A stretch of DNA of 64,000 nt from Thiopseudomonas sp. (GTDB lineage Bacteria; Pseudomonadota; Gammaproteobacteria; Pseudomonadales; Pseudomonadaceae), in assembly GCA_018384595.1 (NCBI GenBank), contig JAHAYO010000043.1:1-64000 (forward strand), written 5' to 3'. The position numbers were made by a program, and so were the translations under genes. The notes below the pieces were generated by a model. It was given only the letters and a program-made list of their open reading frames with translations, was not told where the DNA came from and did not search any database. Shown here piece after piece: positions 28,561-38,588 of this stretch (the stretch's first letter is position 1; the number at the start of each line of letters is the position of its first letter).

Positions 28561-29556
28561 CTATTGCCAGGCGCGGTGGTAGGCACCCAGGGTGGTCTGG
28601 CTGCCTTCGGACAGGCCGGCCAGGGTCTGGCGCCAGTTGTCTTCGACACGGAAGCCGGACGGGTTGCGTTTGTAGCTGTCCAGCGCTTCGCGCCAGGCAC
28701 GGGTGACCTGCTCGGTATAGGCCGGGCTGCGCTGGCGGCCTTCGATTTTCACCGCGCTGACGCCAATCTTGGCCAGCTCGGGGATCAGGTCCATGGTGTC
28801 CAGGCTGGTCGGCTCTTCCAGTGCGTGAAATTTCTTGCCGTTGACGATGAAACGGCCTTTGCACAGGGTGGGGTAGCCGGCAGACTCGCCTTCTTCGTAG
28901 CGGTCGATCAGGACTTCGTTCAGGCGCGAGCTGAGTTTGCCGTCTTCGTTGCTCCAGCGCACCGCTTTGGCTGGCGAGCAGACGCCGCACAGGTTGGGAG
29001 ACTCGCCGGTCATGTAGGATGACAGGTGGCAACGGCCTTCGGCCATGATGCACAGGCTGCCAAAGGCAAAGACTTCAATGGGTACAGTGGTGCTTTCTGC
29101 AACCTGTTTGACCTGGGCCAGTGACAGCACCCGTGGCAGTACCGCCCGCTTGATGTTGTAGCGCTGCTGGTAGAAGGACAGGGCCGGGCCGTTGGTGGCC
29201 GAGCCCTGCACCGACAGGTGCAGGTTGAGGTCGGGGTGGTTCTTCGCCGCGTAGGAAAGCACCGCCGGGTCGGCGGCAATCAGGGCATCGACACGCAGCG
29301 CGGCGGCCTGGTCCACGGCACGCTGCCAGCGTTCCCAGCCATCAGACTGGGCGTAGGTGTTGACGGCAATATAGAGTTTTCTGTTGTTTTTTCGGATCAG
29401 GTCGATGCCTTCGGCCAGTTGTTTGTCGGTCAGGTTGAGGCCGGCAAAGTGGCGGGCGTTGGTGTCGTCCTTGAATCCTACATAGATGGCGTCGGCGCCT
29501 TGGCGCACGGCGGCTTTCAGTGCCGGCAGGCTGCCAGCAGGACAAACCAGTTGCAT
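28561..29556 (-). CDS. ubiU: U32 family peptidase-like UbiU
   Basis: MQLVCPAGSLPALKAAVRQGADAIYVGFKDDTNARHFAGLN; GRCHLSSYMTGESPNLCGVCSPA. Confidence 0.92.
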   Translation of the reverse strand: MQLVCPAGSLPALKAAVRQGADAIYVGFKDDTNARHFAGLNLTDKQLAEGIDLIRKNNRKLYIAVNTYAQSDGWERWQRAVDQAAALRVDALIAADPAVLSYAAKNHPDLNLHLSVQGSATNGPALSFYQQRYNIKRAVLPRVLSLAQVKQVAESTTVPIEVFAFGSLCIMAEGRCHLSSYMTGESPNLCGVCSPAKAVRWSNEDGKLSSRLNEVLIDRYEEGESAGYPTLCKGRFIVNGKKFHALEEPTSLDTMDLIPELAKIGVSAVKIEGRQRSPAYTEQVTRAWREALDSYKRNPSGFRVEDNWRQTLAGLSEGSQTTLGAYHRAWQ

Positions 29557-29730
29557 GGGGACTCCCGTAAACCAGTGGTTTAATAAGGAGGCCGACAGTC
29601 AAAACAGGCGCACGGGCCTCCGAGAGCAGGCCATGTACAGGTAGGGAAAAACAGCAGTTGAGCGCTGTCTGCCTTGCCGGAGGGCCATGGCTGCAGCGGC
29701 TCAATCTAGGCGCTTTAGGTAGAAATGGCC

Positions 29731-29744
29731 TTGACAGAAGTCAA
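29731..29744. promoter_or_regulatory. FNR/ANR-type palindrome upstream of ubiUVT
   Basis: TTGACAGAAGTCAA; candidate minus-strand -10 TAGATT (29708-29703) puts the site centre near -41. Confidence 0.65.
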
Positions 29745-29778
29745 CGCGCGAAGGGGCAGCGCACTGCCCCTAGGCGGC

Positions 29779-30621
29779 TTAGGCTTGCAGCATCTTGGTG
29801 GCTGCTTCCATGGATGCGGTGAGGTCTTCGTCGGCATCCAGCGACTGTTCGTTGACTTCAAGACCCAACTTGGCAAAGGCTTCGACCTGGGTCCAATCAA
29901 CTTGGCCGAGTGGGTGTTCGCTGCCGGCATAGAACTGCAGGATGGAGACCTGCACAATATCAACGTAATCAACGGTATCGCTGTGACGCTCGAAGTCGAG
30001 GTATTCCAAAGGCACGTTGATTAGGGCGGGCGGGAAATCCCAGGTTTGAAGGATGCGCTGGCCGAGAATGGGGTGCAGGCGCTCAATCACTTGCTCTAGG
30101 GTGAAGGAGTCGTTGAGCAGTTGGCCGTTTTCTTCGGCGTAGCTGAGAATGGGCAAAATGCCGATCTGGTGTACCAGTCCGGCTAGGGCCGCTTGGTCCG
30201 GCTTAAGGCGACTAAAGTGGCGGCAGAGCACATGACTGATACCGGCCACTTCGGTGCTGGTGGCCCAGACATCACGTAGGCGGCGGTCGATGACGTCCGA
30301 GGTGGCTTGGAACATCTGCTCCATGGCCAGCCCCATGGCGAGGTTGGCGGTATAGCTCATGCCCAAGCGGTTGACTGCCATGTTGAGGTCGCTAATTTCG
30401 CTATTGCTGCGCAATAACGGGCTGTTGACCACTTTAATGATGCGGGCGGTTAGGGCAGCGTCACTACTGATAACCTTGCTCAGTTCATTGAGTCCGACGT
30501 CCGGGTCTTCGGCTGCTTCCCGTACTTGCAGCGCAACTTCTGGCAGGGTTGGCAGTATGAGCTCGTCATTGTCGATGGCGGCCAGCAATTCGGACTGTAC
30601 GGTTTCAATCAATGCACTCAT
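29779..30621 (-). CDS. HDOD domain-containing protein
   Basis: LPTLPEVALQVREAAEDPDVGLNELSKVISSDAALTARIIKVVNSPLLR. Confidence 0.88.
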   Translation of the reverse strand: MSALIETVQSELLAAIDNDELILPTLPEVALQVREAAEDPDVGLNELSKVISSDAALTARIIKVVNSPLLRSNSEISDLNMAVNRLGMSYTANLAMGLAMEQMFQATSDVIDRRLRDVWATSTEVAGISHVLCRHFSRLKPDQAALAGLVHQIGILPILSYAEENGQLLNDSFTLEQVIERLHPILGQRILQTWDFPPALINVPLEYLDFERHSDTVDYVDIVQVSILQFYAGSEHPLGQVDWTQVEAFAKLGLEVNEQSLDADEDLTASMEAATKMLQA

Positions 30622-30649
30622 GGCAACTCCAGTGGGATAAGTAGGGTTG

Positions 30650-31594
30650 TCAACGCTGGATTTCGCGTTCGACATCAATTTCGTAGGGTAGGGTGGCCAA
30701 TGTCAGAGGTGGCTGGCCGGCTATATCCAGTACGAGCGGGTGTTCGCTGGCGCTATCGGTCTGCACCACGGCCAGCATTTCTATGCCTTCGGCGCTGCGT
30801 GCTGCATTGACCACCTCGCCGGCCTTGCTGCTGTCTGCAGCTTGCAGCAGGGCGGTGCCGCTGGCTGGAACGGGGTACTCGCCCTGTGCAACAAAGCGCT
30901 GCATCTGACGTTTTTGTTTGCCAAGATACTGCATGCGGGCAACGATTTCCTGGCCTGTATAACAGCCCTTTTTAAAACTTACGCCATCCAAGGCCGGCAA
31001 GTTTATCAGTTGTGGAATAAAACTTTCGTATAGGTTTTCGGTAATGTGACCGATCCCACAGCGAATCATTTCCAGTTGCCAGTCATTGGCCGGCTTTTCT
31101 TCGATGTGGCTAGACAGCTTACGCAGGGTGCAGCCGCCATCGGCGGCAGGAATCCACAGCTCGGCCAATGAGTCACTGATACGGATGGCTAGCAGACCGT
31201 TATGTTGCACCAGGCTGCCGCTGTCTGCCGGCAGCTCGATACCTAGCGCTTGTAGCGTGGTTTCGGCGTTGATCAGGCCCAATTGCAGCCAATCGGCACT
31301 CTCATCCAACAGCACCGATTTGGAAAACACGGCAAACTTCTTTAAATCAGCCAGCTGACGCTCAACCAGTTCGCGCGCCATCGACAGCAAAAAGCCGTCG
31401 CCTTGCAGGGCCAAGCGGAAGCTGGACTGCATGCGCCCCTTGGGGTTGCAACGTGCACCCAGGCTGCTACGGTCGTGCGTGACATAGTTGAGGTTGCAGG
31501 TCAGCTGGCCCTGCAGGAATTTGGCGGCATCTACGCCCCGTACCGAAAGCATGCCTTGGTGGTCAAGCACGGTAAACGCTGGCATCTGGCTCAT
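30650..31594 (-). CDS. ygfZ: folate-binding protein YgfZ
   Basis: DAAKFLQGQLTCNLN, KGCYTGQEIVARMQYLGKQKRQMQRF. Confidence 0.92.
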   Translation of the reverse strand: MSQMPAFTVLDHQGMLSVRGVDAAKFLQGQLTCNLNYVTHDRSSLGARCNPKGRMQSSFRLALQGDGFLLSMARELVERQLADLKKFAVFSKSVLLDESADWLQLGLINAETTLQALGIELPADSGSLVQHNGLLAIRISDSLAELWIPAADGGCTLRKLSSHIEEKPANDWQLEMIRCGIGHITENLYESFIPQLINLPALDGVSFKKGCYTGQEIVARMQYLGKQKRQMQRFVAQGEYPVPASGTALLQAADSSKAGEVVNAARSAEGIEMLAVVQTDSASEHPLVLDIAGQPPLTLATLPYEIDVEREIQR

Positions 31595-31715
31595 GGGGTT
31601 GTCTCGCTAATCTGTAAACGGGTCAGCATGATAGAGCTTTAGCGCCGGCTTGTCAGTGGATGCTTAATGCCGGCGACTGCCTTATACTGGCCGCCGCTTA
31701 ACCGGAGACTATCCC

Positions 31716-31976
31716 ATGACAACAGAAACAGAACTCAACCGCCTGTTCTGGCACAGCCGCCGCGGCATGCTGGAGCTGGACGAACTGCTGGTACCCTTTG
31801 TGCGCGAGGCATACAGTGCACTGGCTGATGATGACAAGGCACGCTACGAACAGCTGCTAAGTTGCGAAGATCAGGACATGTTTGCTTGGTTTATGCGCCG
31901 TGATCAGCCAGACGATCAAGGCCTGCAGATCATCATTGAAAAAATCCTGGAACACAGCCGCGCCCGTCGCGCCTGA
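31716..31976 (+). CDS. sdhE: FAD assembly factor SdhE
   Basis: LNRLFWHSRRGMLELDELLVPFVREAYSALADDDKARYEQLLSCEDQDMFAWFM. Confidence 0.92.
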   Translation: MTTETELNRLFWHSRRGMLELDELLVPFVREAYSALADDDKARYEQLLSCEDQDMFAWFMRRDQPDDQGLQIIIEKILEHSRARRA

Positions 31977-31983
31977 CTGAGCC

Positions 31984-32463
31984 ATGGACGCCTGTTTCTG
32001 GCATCCATCCCCCATCCTTTACCGGCTGCACATGTTGCTGGCTGTGCTGGCGCTGGCGGCTCTGACTGCCAGCAGTCTTCCGGCTGTGCCCTGTGCCGGC
32101 CTGATCGTCTGGCTGGCAGGCTGGGCGGGCTGGCGCAGCTGGCAGCAACGCCAGGGCGTGCAGGCGGGTTATCGGTACGGGTTACGCTATCTGCCGCGCC
32201 AGGGCTGGCAGCTGTGGCAGGCGCGCAGCGGCTGGCGGGCGGTGCGCATCATGCAGGGCACGCTGGTGACGCCGCAGCTGGTGGTGCTGCGCTACCGGCT
32301 GGCCGGCCAGTACCGTACCCGTTCACTGGCTGTCAGTGCTGACATGCTGCCAGCCGACAGCCACCGCCGCCTGCGCGTTCGGCTGCGCCTTACACCGCTG
32401 CAGGATCAGGCCGCAGTACCGTTTCCAGCGCCTCGGGCAGTTGCTCTGGATAATCTAGGGTAA
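31984..32463 (+). CDS. YgfX-like (CptA) membrane protein
   Basis: short two-TM protein directly downstream of sdhE. Confidence 0.6.
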   Translation: MDACFWHPSPILYRLHMLLAVLALAALTASSLPAVPCAGLIVWLAGWAGWRSWQQRQGVQAGYRYGLRYLPRQGWQLWQARSGWRAVRIMQGTLVTPQLVVLRYRLAGQYRTRSLAVSADMLPADSHRRLRVRLRLTPLQDQAAVPFPAPRAVALDNLG

Positions 32464-34006
32464 AATGCAGCCCCCGGCTTTCTTTGCGCTGCATCGCGCA
32501 GCGGATCATCAGCTCAGCCACCTGCGCTAGGTTGCGCAGTTCCAGCAGGTCGGGGCTGACCTTGTAGTTGCTATAAAATTCTTCGATTTCTTTGTGTAGC
32601 AAAAGAACACGATGCAGTGCGCGCTGCAGACGCTTGTCAGTACGCACGATGCCAACATAATTCCACATGAAACGGCGCAGTTCGTCCCAGTTGTGTGAAA
32701 TCACCACATCTTCGTCTGAGTCGCGCACTTGGCTTGAGTCCCAGACCGGCGGCTGGTCCGGCATGACGACAGTATCCAGCCGCGCATTGATGTGTTCGAC
32801 GGCCGACTGGGCATAGACAAAACACTCCAGCAGCGAGTTACTGGCCATACGGTTGGCGCCGTGCAGGCCGGTGTAGCTGGTTTCGCCGATGGCGTAGAGG
32901 CTCTCCAGATCGGTGCGTCCGTTCTGATCAACCATGACGCCGCCGCAGGTGTAGTGGGCGGCAGGCACCACAGGAATGGGCTCGCGGGCGATGTCCAGAC
33001 CAAACTTCAGACAACGCCGATAGACGGTGGGAAAGTGCTCGCGGATAAAGGCTGCTGGCTTGTGGCTGATGTCCAGATAAACATGATCTAGGCCCAATCG
33101 CTTCATTTCATGGTCGATAGCGCGGGCGACGATGTCGCGCGGCGCCAGCTCCAGACGCGAGTCATAGCGCTCCATGAAGCGCTCGCCGTTGGGCAGGGTG
33201 AGGATGGCACCTTCGCCGCGCAGGGCTTCGGTAATCAAAAAACTTTTGGCTTGTGGGTGGTAAAGGCAAGTGGGGTGGAACTGGTTGAACTCCAGATTGG
33301 CCACTCGGCAGCCGGCGCGCCACGCCATGGCAATGCCGTCACCGCAGGCGCCGTCGGGGTTGCTGGTATAAAGATAGACCTTGGCTGCACCGCCCGTGGC
33401 CAGGATCACGAAGCGGGCGGCATGGGTTTCAACTTCGCCGCTTTCGGTATTGAGCACATAAGCGCCGGTGCAACGGTTGCCTAGCTGGCCGGTGCGCGGT
33501 TGCACAATCAGATCGACGGCAACTTGATGTTCAAGCAGATGAATGTTGCTGCGCTGACGAGCGTGGCGCAGCAGGGTGTCGAAAATGGCCGCGCCGGTGG
33601 CGTCGGCGGCGTGGATGATGCGCCGGTGGCTGTGGCCGCCTTCGCGGGTCAGGTGGTAGGCGTAATGCTGTTCCAGCGCCTGCTCGGGCGTGTTACGGGT
33701 AAAGGGCACACCCAGCTCCAGCAGCCAGTTGATGGCCTCGCGGCTATTGGCCACGGTGAAGTGCACAGCATCCTCGCGACACAGGCCGCCGCCGGCGTCC
33801 AAAGTGTCGCTGACATGGGCTTCGATACTGTCGGTTTCGTCCAGCACGGCGGCCACGCCGCCTTGGGCAAAATAGGTGGAGCCGTTGTTGAGGCGTCCTT
33901 TGCTGAGTACGGCAATATTGAGGTGGGCAGGCAGCTTGAGGGCGGCACTGAGGCCGGCAGCACCGCTACCGATAATAAGAACATCATGCCTGTGGGGTTG
34001 ACTCAT
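32390..34006 (-). CDS. nadB: L-aspartate oxidase
   Basis: [79 protein letters not shown]. Confidence 0.96.
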   Translation of the reverse strand: MSQPHRHDVLIIGSGAAGLSAALKLPAHLNIAVLSKGRLNNGSTYFAQGGVAAVLDETDSIEAHVSDTLDAGGGLCREDAVHFTVANSREAINWLLELGVPFTRNTPEQALEQHYAYHLTREGGHSHRRIIHAADATGAAIFDTLLRHARQRSNIHLLEHQVAVDLIVQPRTGQLGNRCTGAYVLNTESGEVETHAARFVILATGGAAKVYLYTSNPDGACGDGIAMAWRAGCRVANLEFNQFHPTCLYHPQAKSFLITEALRGEGAILTLPNGERFMERYDSRLELAPRDIVARAIDHEMKRLGLDHVYLDISHKPAAFIREHFPTVYRRCLKFGLDIAREPIPVVPAAHYTCGGVMVDQNGRTDLESLYAIGETSYTGLHGANRMASNSLLECFVYAQSAVEHINARLDTVVMPDQPPVWDSSQVRDSDEDVVISHNWDELRRFMWNYVGIVRTDKRLQRALHRVLLLHKEIEEFYSNYKVSPDLLELRNLAQVAELMIRCAMQRKESRGLHFTLDYPEQLPEALETVLRPDPAAV

Positions 34007-34074
34007 GGTGGGGCGTCCGTCATCAAATGGCGGGCGCTAGTATAACGCTGCAAACAGGATAAAATGCACTCTGC

Positions 34075-34102
34075 GGAACTTTTTCTGCAGGGACGGCTCA
34101 AT
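34075..34102 (+). promoter_or_regulatory. candidate sigmaE/AlgU-dependent promoter upstream of rpoE
   Basis: GGAACTT (34075-34081)-N16-TCAAT; -35 matches ECF sigmaE consensus. Confidence 0.5.
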
Positions 34103-34242
34103 AGACACATTCCGTCCCCCCATCTTTGAATACAGAACGATAACCAAGTACCGGATCTTCCCGGTAAATAGCCAGCGGGGCGCAGGGAAAACCTAATGAA
34201 CGATAAAAATCAGGGCAGCAACGGCCAGACCGGACATGCCCG

Positions 34243-34821
34243 ATGACTGCAGATAACGACAAGTTGTTGGTGGCACGTGTCCAGAAAGGCGACAAACGTG
34301 CATTTGATTTGCTGGTGCTGAAATATCAGAGTCGTATTATGGCGCTGGTCATGCGTTTTGTGCAGGATGCCCACGAAGCTCAGGATGTAACCCAAGAGTC
34401 CTTTATTAAAGCGTACCGCGCACTGGGTAATTTTCGTGGAGAAAGCGCGTTTTATACCTGGCTGTACCGGATTGCCATCAACACCGCTAAAAATTATTTG
34501 GTGTCACGCAACCGCCGTCCGCCCAGTGCGGATGTTGATGCCGGTGACGCCGAGTTTTATGACGGCGACCATGCGCTGAAAAGCGTAGAAACTCCCGAGC
34601 GCCTGTTGTTGCGTGATGAAATTCAAACAACCATTGAAAACAGCATCGCCAAACTTCCCAATGATCTGCGTGTGGCACTGACCTTGCGCGAATACGATGG
34701 GCTGAGTTACGAGGATATTGCTCAGGTGATGCAATGTCCGGTGGGTACGGTGCGTTCGCGCATTTTTCGTGCCCGTGAGGCGGTTGATAAAGCGTTACGG
34801 CCCCTGCTGCAAGACAGCTGA
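34243..34821 (+). CDS. rpoE: ECF RNA polymerase sigma factor RpoE/AlgU
   Basis: LVARVQKGDKRAFDLLVLKYQSRIMALVMRFVQDAHEAQDVTQESFIKAYRALGNFRGESAFYTWLYRIAINTAKNYL. Confidence 0.96.
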   Translation: MTADNDKLLVARVQKGDKRAFDLLVLKYQSRIMALVMRFVQDAHEAQDVTQESFIKAYRALGNFRGESAFYTWLYRIAINTAKNYLVSRNRRPPSADVDAGDAEFYDGDHALKSVETPERLLLRDEIQTTIENSIAKLPNDLRVALTLREYDGLSYEDIAQVMQCPVGTVRSRIFRAREAVDKALRPLLQDS

Positions 34822-34844
34822 GTTTTTATCTGAGGAATGCTTAC

Positions 34845-35438
34845 ATGAGTGAACACAGCCTTGAACACGCCTTGTCCGCACTGATGGACGGTGAGGCCAG
34901 CGAGCTGGAGCTGCAGCGCATACTCAAGCAGCTGGACGATCCAGCTGTGCGTCAGGCTTGGCAGCGACTGAATCATGTGCGTCATGCGATGCGCCGCGAG
35001 CCGCTGATCCAGGTCGATGTATCCCAAGCGGTGCGCGCAGCGCTGACCGCTGATCAGCCGGCAGATAGCACGTCTGCAGTAGCTTCCGTGCCTGCCCGCC
35101 GAGGTTGGCAGTCGGCGGCCATTGCCGCCTCGGTGATGTTGGCGGTACTGGGTGGGGTGCGCATGTTCAATCAGGACAGCTCGCAGCCCGTGTTAGCACA
35201 GGCCCAAGCACCGGCTGCGCCAGCGCCGATGGCGGCTACCTCTTATGTACGCGAACGCCCCGTAGTGCTGGCCAGTTACGGCGGGCTGGACACGCGTGAA
35301 GAACCGGTAGACAGCCAACGCTCCGCGCGTTGGCAGCGCGAAGAGTTACCGCGTTATCTCAAACAGCATGCCCAACAGTCAGGTGCAGCCAGCAGTATGC
35401 TGCCCTATGCGCGCACTGCCAGCATGGAAAGGCGCTAG
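34845..35438 (+). CDS. mucA: sigmaE anti-sigma factor RseA/MucA
   Basis: EHSLEHALSALMDGEASELELQRILKQL; single TM; follows rpoE. Confidence 0.88.
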   Translation: MSEHSLEHALSALMDGEASELELQRILKQLDDPAVRQAWQRLNHVRHAMRREPLIQVDVSQAVRAALTADQPADSTSAVASVPARRGWQSAAIAASVMLAVLGGVRMFNQDSSQPVLAQAQAPAAPAPMAATSYVRERPVVLASYGGLDTREEPVDSQRSARWQREELPRYLKQHAQQSGAASSMLPYARTASMERR

Positions 35439-35441
35439 CCC

Positions 35442-36410
35442 ATGCTCTGTCGTCTGGCATGGGTGTTGCTGCTGGCTGCGTTGTGGGCATTTGGGCGTGG
35501 AGCCAGTGCGCAGCCGGTTCCACAACCATCGCTTGAGCAGCAGCTGTTGCACTGGCAGTCGTTGCAGTCAGTCACCAGTTACCAAGGCAGTTTTGTCTAT
35601 GAGCGCACGGGTGTTTTTTCAACTCACCAAGTGTGGCGTAAGGCGCTGGGCAACTCCCGCTACCGTGAACGCTTTTTGCGCCTGAATGGTAGCCGGCTGG
35701 AGGCCCTGAGCGAAGATGGCCAGTTGCTCTGTATCACTCGTACAGGTGATGATCCGGCTTCCGTAGCTTGGCACACGAGCCTGTCTTCATTGCAGCGGCT
35801 GGAGCTTAAGCATCTAGCCGACAGCTATGAGACTCAGTATTTAGGGCCAGGGCGCGTGGCAGACCGCGCAACCATGGCGGTGCTATTTGCCCCGCGTGAC
35901 ACATACCGTTACCCGCTAGAAATCCACTTTGATCAAGACACCGGCGTGGTGCTGAAGTCGATGCTGCTTAACGAACAGGGTGAGTTGCTGGAGCGTTTTC
36001 AGTTTGTCACCTTTGCTACCAGCCCGTTGGATGATATGCAGCTGCAGGTAAATGGCTGCCAGCCATTGGCGCTGGTAGAGAGCGCCCCAGCGCAGGGGCC
36101 TGAGTGGCAAGCTGAGTGGATTCCGTCCGGCTTTGCCCCTGTTTCTAGCGACCCGCTGCGCCATGCTGGCGTAAGTAACCAGTTGTTTTTTGATGGGCTT
36201 GCGCATTTCAGCGTATTTGTCGCCCGTCAGGATGGCGAGGCCAATGCCATGGAGCACCGTCAGCTGGGGCCAACGGTAGTGATCTCGCGCCCGCTGGCAG
36301 CTAACGGAGAGGAATACAGAGTTACAGTGCTGGGCGAAATCCCAGTCGCTACCGCGCAGCGGATCGCACTCTCCATTAGCCTTGACCTGGGAGTCGAATC
36401 GGATGATTGA
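35442..36410 (+). CDS. mucB: sigmaE regulator RseB/MucB
   Basis: SVTSYQGSFVYERTGVFSTHQVWRK, PRDTYRYPLEIHFDQDTGVVLKSMLLNEQGELLERFQF; position. Confidence 0.9.
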   Translation: MLCRLAWVLLLAALWAFGRGASAQPVPQPSLEQQLLHWQSLQSVTSYQGSFVYERTGVFSTHQVWRKALGNSRYRERFLRLNGSRLEALSEDGQLLCITRTGDDPASVAWHTSLSSLQRLELKHLADSYETQYLGPGRVADRATMAVLFAPRDTYRYPLEIHFDQDTGVVLKSMLLNEQGELLERFQFVTFATSPLDDMQLQVNGCQPLALVESAPAQGPEWQAEWIPSGFAPVSSDPLRHAGVSNQLFFDGLAHFSVFVARQDGEANAMEHRQLGPTVVISRPLAANGEEYRVTVLGEIPVATAQRIALSISLDLGVESDD

Positions 36411-36864
36411 AGAGCGTGGGCAGGTCTTGGCAGTTGCTGGTGACCGGGTGCGGGTGGCCGTGGAGCGGCACAGCACGTGCGGCAGCTGCAAGGCCCGTGC
36501 TGCTTGCGGGCAGGGAATGATGCAGGCGCTGCGCCGCGAACGCTGCCATGAGGTAGAGGCGCGCTGCAGTCTGCCGGTGCAAGTCGGTGACCTGGTTGTG
36601 GTGGGTGTGGCCGAAGAGCTGGCGGTGCGCAGTGCGCTACTGGTGTACGTGCTGCCTTTGCTGGCGCTGTTGGCTGGCGCGCTGCTGGCTGATGCGCTGG
36701 GGCTGAATGAAGGGTGGAGTATTTTGGCCGCGCTGGGCGGTTTTGCGCTGGCAGTTGCCGGCCTTTATCTATACAACCGCCGGTTGGCAGTCACCTGTGA
36801 GCCGGTGGTGGTGCTGCGTGTGGAGCCCTTGCTCGCCAGCACAGCCGTGCGCTGGCAGCCTTAA
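36403..36864 (+). CDS. mucC: SoxR-reducing/RseC family protein MucC
   Basis: MIEERGQVLAVAGDRVRVAVERHSTCGSCKARAACGQG; two TM helices. Confidence 0.88.
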   Translation: MIEERGQVLAVAGDRVRVAVERHSTCGSCKARAACGQGMMQALRRERCHEVEARCSLPVQVGDLVVVGVAEELAVRSALLVYVLPLLALLAGALLADALGLNEGWSILAALGGFALAVAGLYLYNRRLAVTCEPVVVLRVEPLLASTAVRWQP

Positions 36865-36965
36865 TGGTCGGGAACTTGCGTGGGGTCTCTGTGTCCTAGG
36901 AACGTGATTTTTCATCCAGCGGTCTGCCAGCCTGTTAGCAGTCCGAATGTACCTCTAACCATAGA

Positions 36966-38411
36966 ATGGAGCTAAAACGTATGCGTGCAGCAAAAGCAAT
37001 GTTTGCCGGACTATGCGCCGCTTTTTTTATCGCGGTAACCCCAGCTGCCCAAGCGCAGCTGCCCGACTTTACCGTGCTGGTGGAAGACGCTTCCCCAGCG
37101 GTAGTCAACATCAGTACCCGCCAAAAGCCCAGAGCCACCCGCTCGGGACGTGAGCAGCTGATGCTGCCTGAACTGGACGGACTACCCCCCATTTTTCGTG
37201 ATTTCTTTGAGCATGCCATTCCCATGCCACGTTCGCCCAACGGCCAACGCCAGCGTCCAGAGGCGCAGTCATTGGGTTCGGGGTTTATTATTTCTGCCGA
37301 TGGCTATGTGCTGACCAATAACCATGTGGTGGCTGATGCGGATGAAATCATCGTGCGTCTGTCGGACCGTAGCGAGCTGGTCGCTGAGTTGATCGGTACC
37401 GATCCTCGCACTGATGTGGCGCTGTTAAAAGTAGAGGGCAAAGGGCTGCCGGTGGTGCGTACCGGCAAGTCGCGTGACCTTAAAGTGGGCGAATGGGTGT
37501 TGGCCATTGGCTCGCCGTTTGGTTTTGACCACTCGGTCACTGCCGGTATCGTCTCTGCCAAGGGGCGTAACCTGCCCAATGACAACTATGTGCCCTTCAT
37601 TCAAACCGATGTCGCCATCAATCCAGGTAACTCGGGCGGCCCGCTGTTTAACCTGAAGGGCGAGGTGGTAGGCATCAACTCGCAGATTTTCACCCGCTCT
37701 GGCGGTTTTATGGGACTGTCCTTTGCTATCCCCATGGAAGTGGCGATGGATGTGGCCGACCAGCTTAAGCAGAACGGCCGTGTTGAGCGTGGCTGGTTGG
37801 GTGTGGTTATTCAGGAAGTGAATAAGGACCTGGCTGAGTCTTTTGGGCTGGACAAGCCGGCGGGTGCACTGGTGGTGCAGATCATGGAAAACAGCCCTGC
37901 TGGCAAGGCGGGGGTCAAGCTGGGTGACGTCATTTTGGCCATGAACGACAAGCCTGTGGTGATGTCGGCGGATCTGCCGCATCTGGTCGGTGCGCTCAAA
38001 CCCGGTGCCAGCGCACGGCTTGACATTATGCGTGACGGCAAGCGTCAGGTGCTCAATGTTAAAGTGGGTGCCGCACCGAGTGACGATGATGATGCTTCTG
38101 ATCGTGCCGCAACTGGGCAGGGCAGTCGCAGCGAAAACCCGCTGGGGGTCAGCGTGACCGAACTGAGTGCCGAGCAGAAAAAAATGATTGATCTGGAAAC
38201 CGGCGTGTTGATTCAAGACGTCTACGAAGGGCCGGCTGCCATGATTGGTCTGCGCCCGGGTGACGTCATTACACACCTCAATAATCAGCAGGTTGATTCG
38301 GTCAAGTCGTTCAACAGCATTGTGCGCAAGCTGCCACGCGAGCGTTCGCTGTCAATGCGGGTGTTGCGCCAAGGACGCGCCAGCTTCATTACCTTCAAGC
38401 TGGGCCGCTAA
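36966..38411 (+). CDS. mucD: periplasmic DegP-like serine endoprotease MucD
   Basis: LGSGFIISADGYVLTNNHVV, TDVAINPGNSGGPLFNLKGEVVGINSQI, two PDZ regions. Confidence 0.95.
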   Translation: MELKRMRAAKAMFAGLCAAFFIAVTPAAQAQLPDFTVLVEDASPAVVNISTRQKPRATRSGREQLMLPELDGLPPIFRDFFEHAIPMPRSPNGQRQRPEAQSLGSGFIISADGYVLTNNHVVADADEIIVRLSDRSELVAELIGTDPRTDVALLKVEGKGLPVVRTGKSRDLKVGEWVLAIGSPFGFDHSVTAGIVSAKGRNLPNDNYVPFIQTDVAINPGNSGGPLFNLKGEVVGINSQIFTRSGGFMGLSFAIPMEVAMDVADQLKQNGRVERGWLGVVIQEVNKDLAESFGLDKPAGALVVQIMENSPAGKAGVKLGDVILAMNDKPVVMSADLPHLVGALKPGASARLDIMRDGKRQVLNVKVGAAPSDDDDASDRAATGQGSRSENPLGVSVTELSAEQKKMIDLETGVLIQDVYEGPAAMIGLRPGDVITHLNNQQVDSVKSFNSIVRKLPRERSLSMRVLRQGRASFITFKLGR

Positions 38412-38435
38412 CGCCAACACGAATCTGCACAACCT

Positions 38436-38466
38436 AGAACCGGGGCATGCCCCGGTTCTGTTTTTT
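38436..38466 (+). terminator. intrinsic terminator after mucD
   Basis: AGAACCGGGGCATGCCCCGGTTCT then TTTTTT. Confidence 0.85.
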
Positions 38467-38588
38467 GTGGCAGAGTGTCGAGGGCAGGCGGGCAACAGGG
38501 TGGATGACGCAGCGGCTCGATATCAGGTAAACTTGCGCACTATTTTTCCGGCCTGCGGCCGCGATTCCCTTATGTAGAGTGAAGTTCT

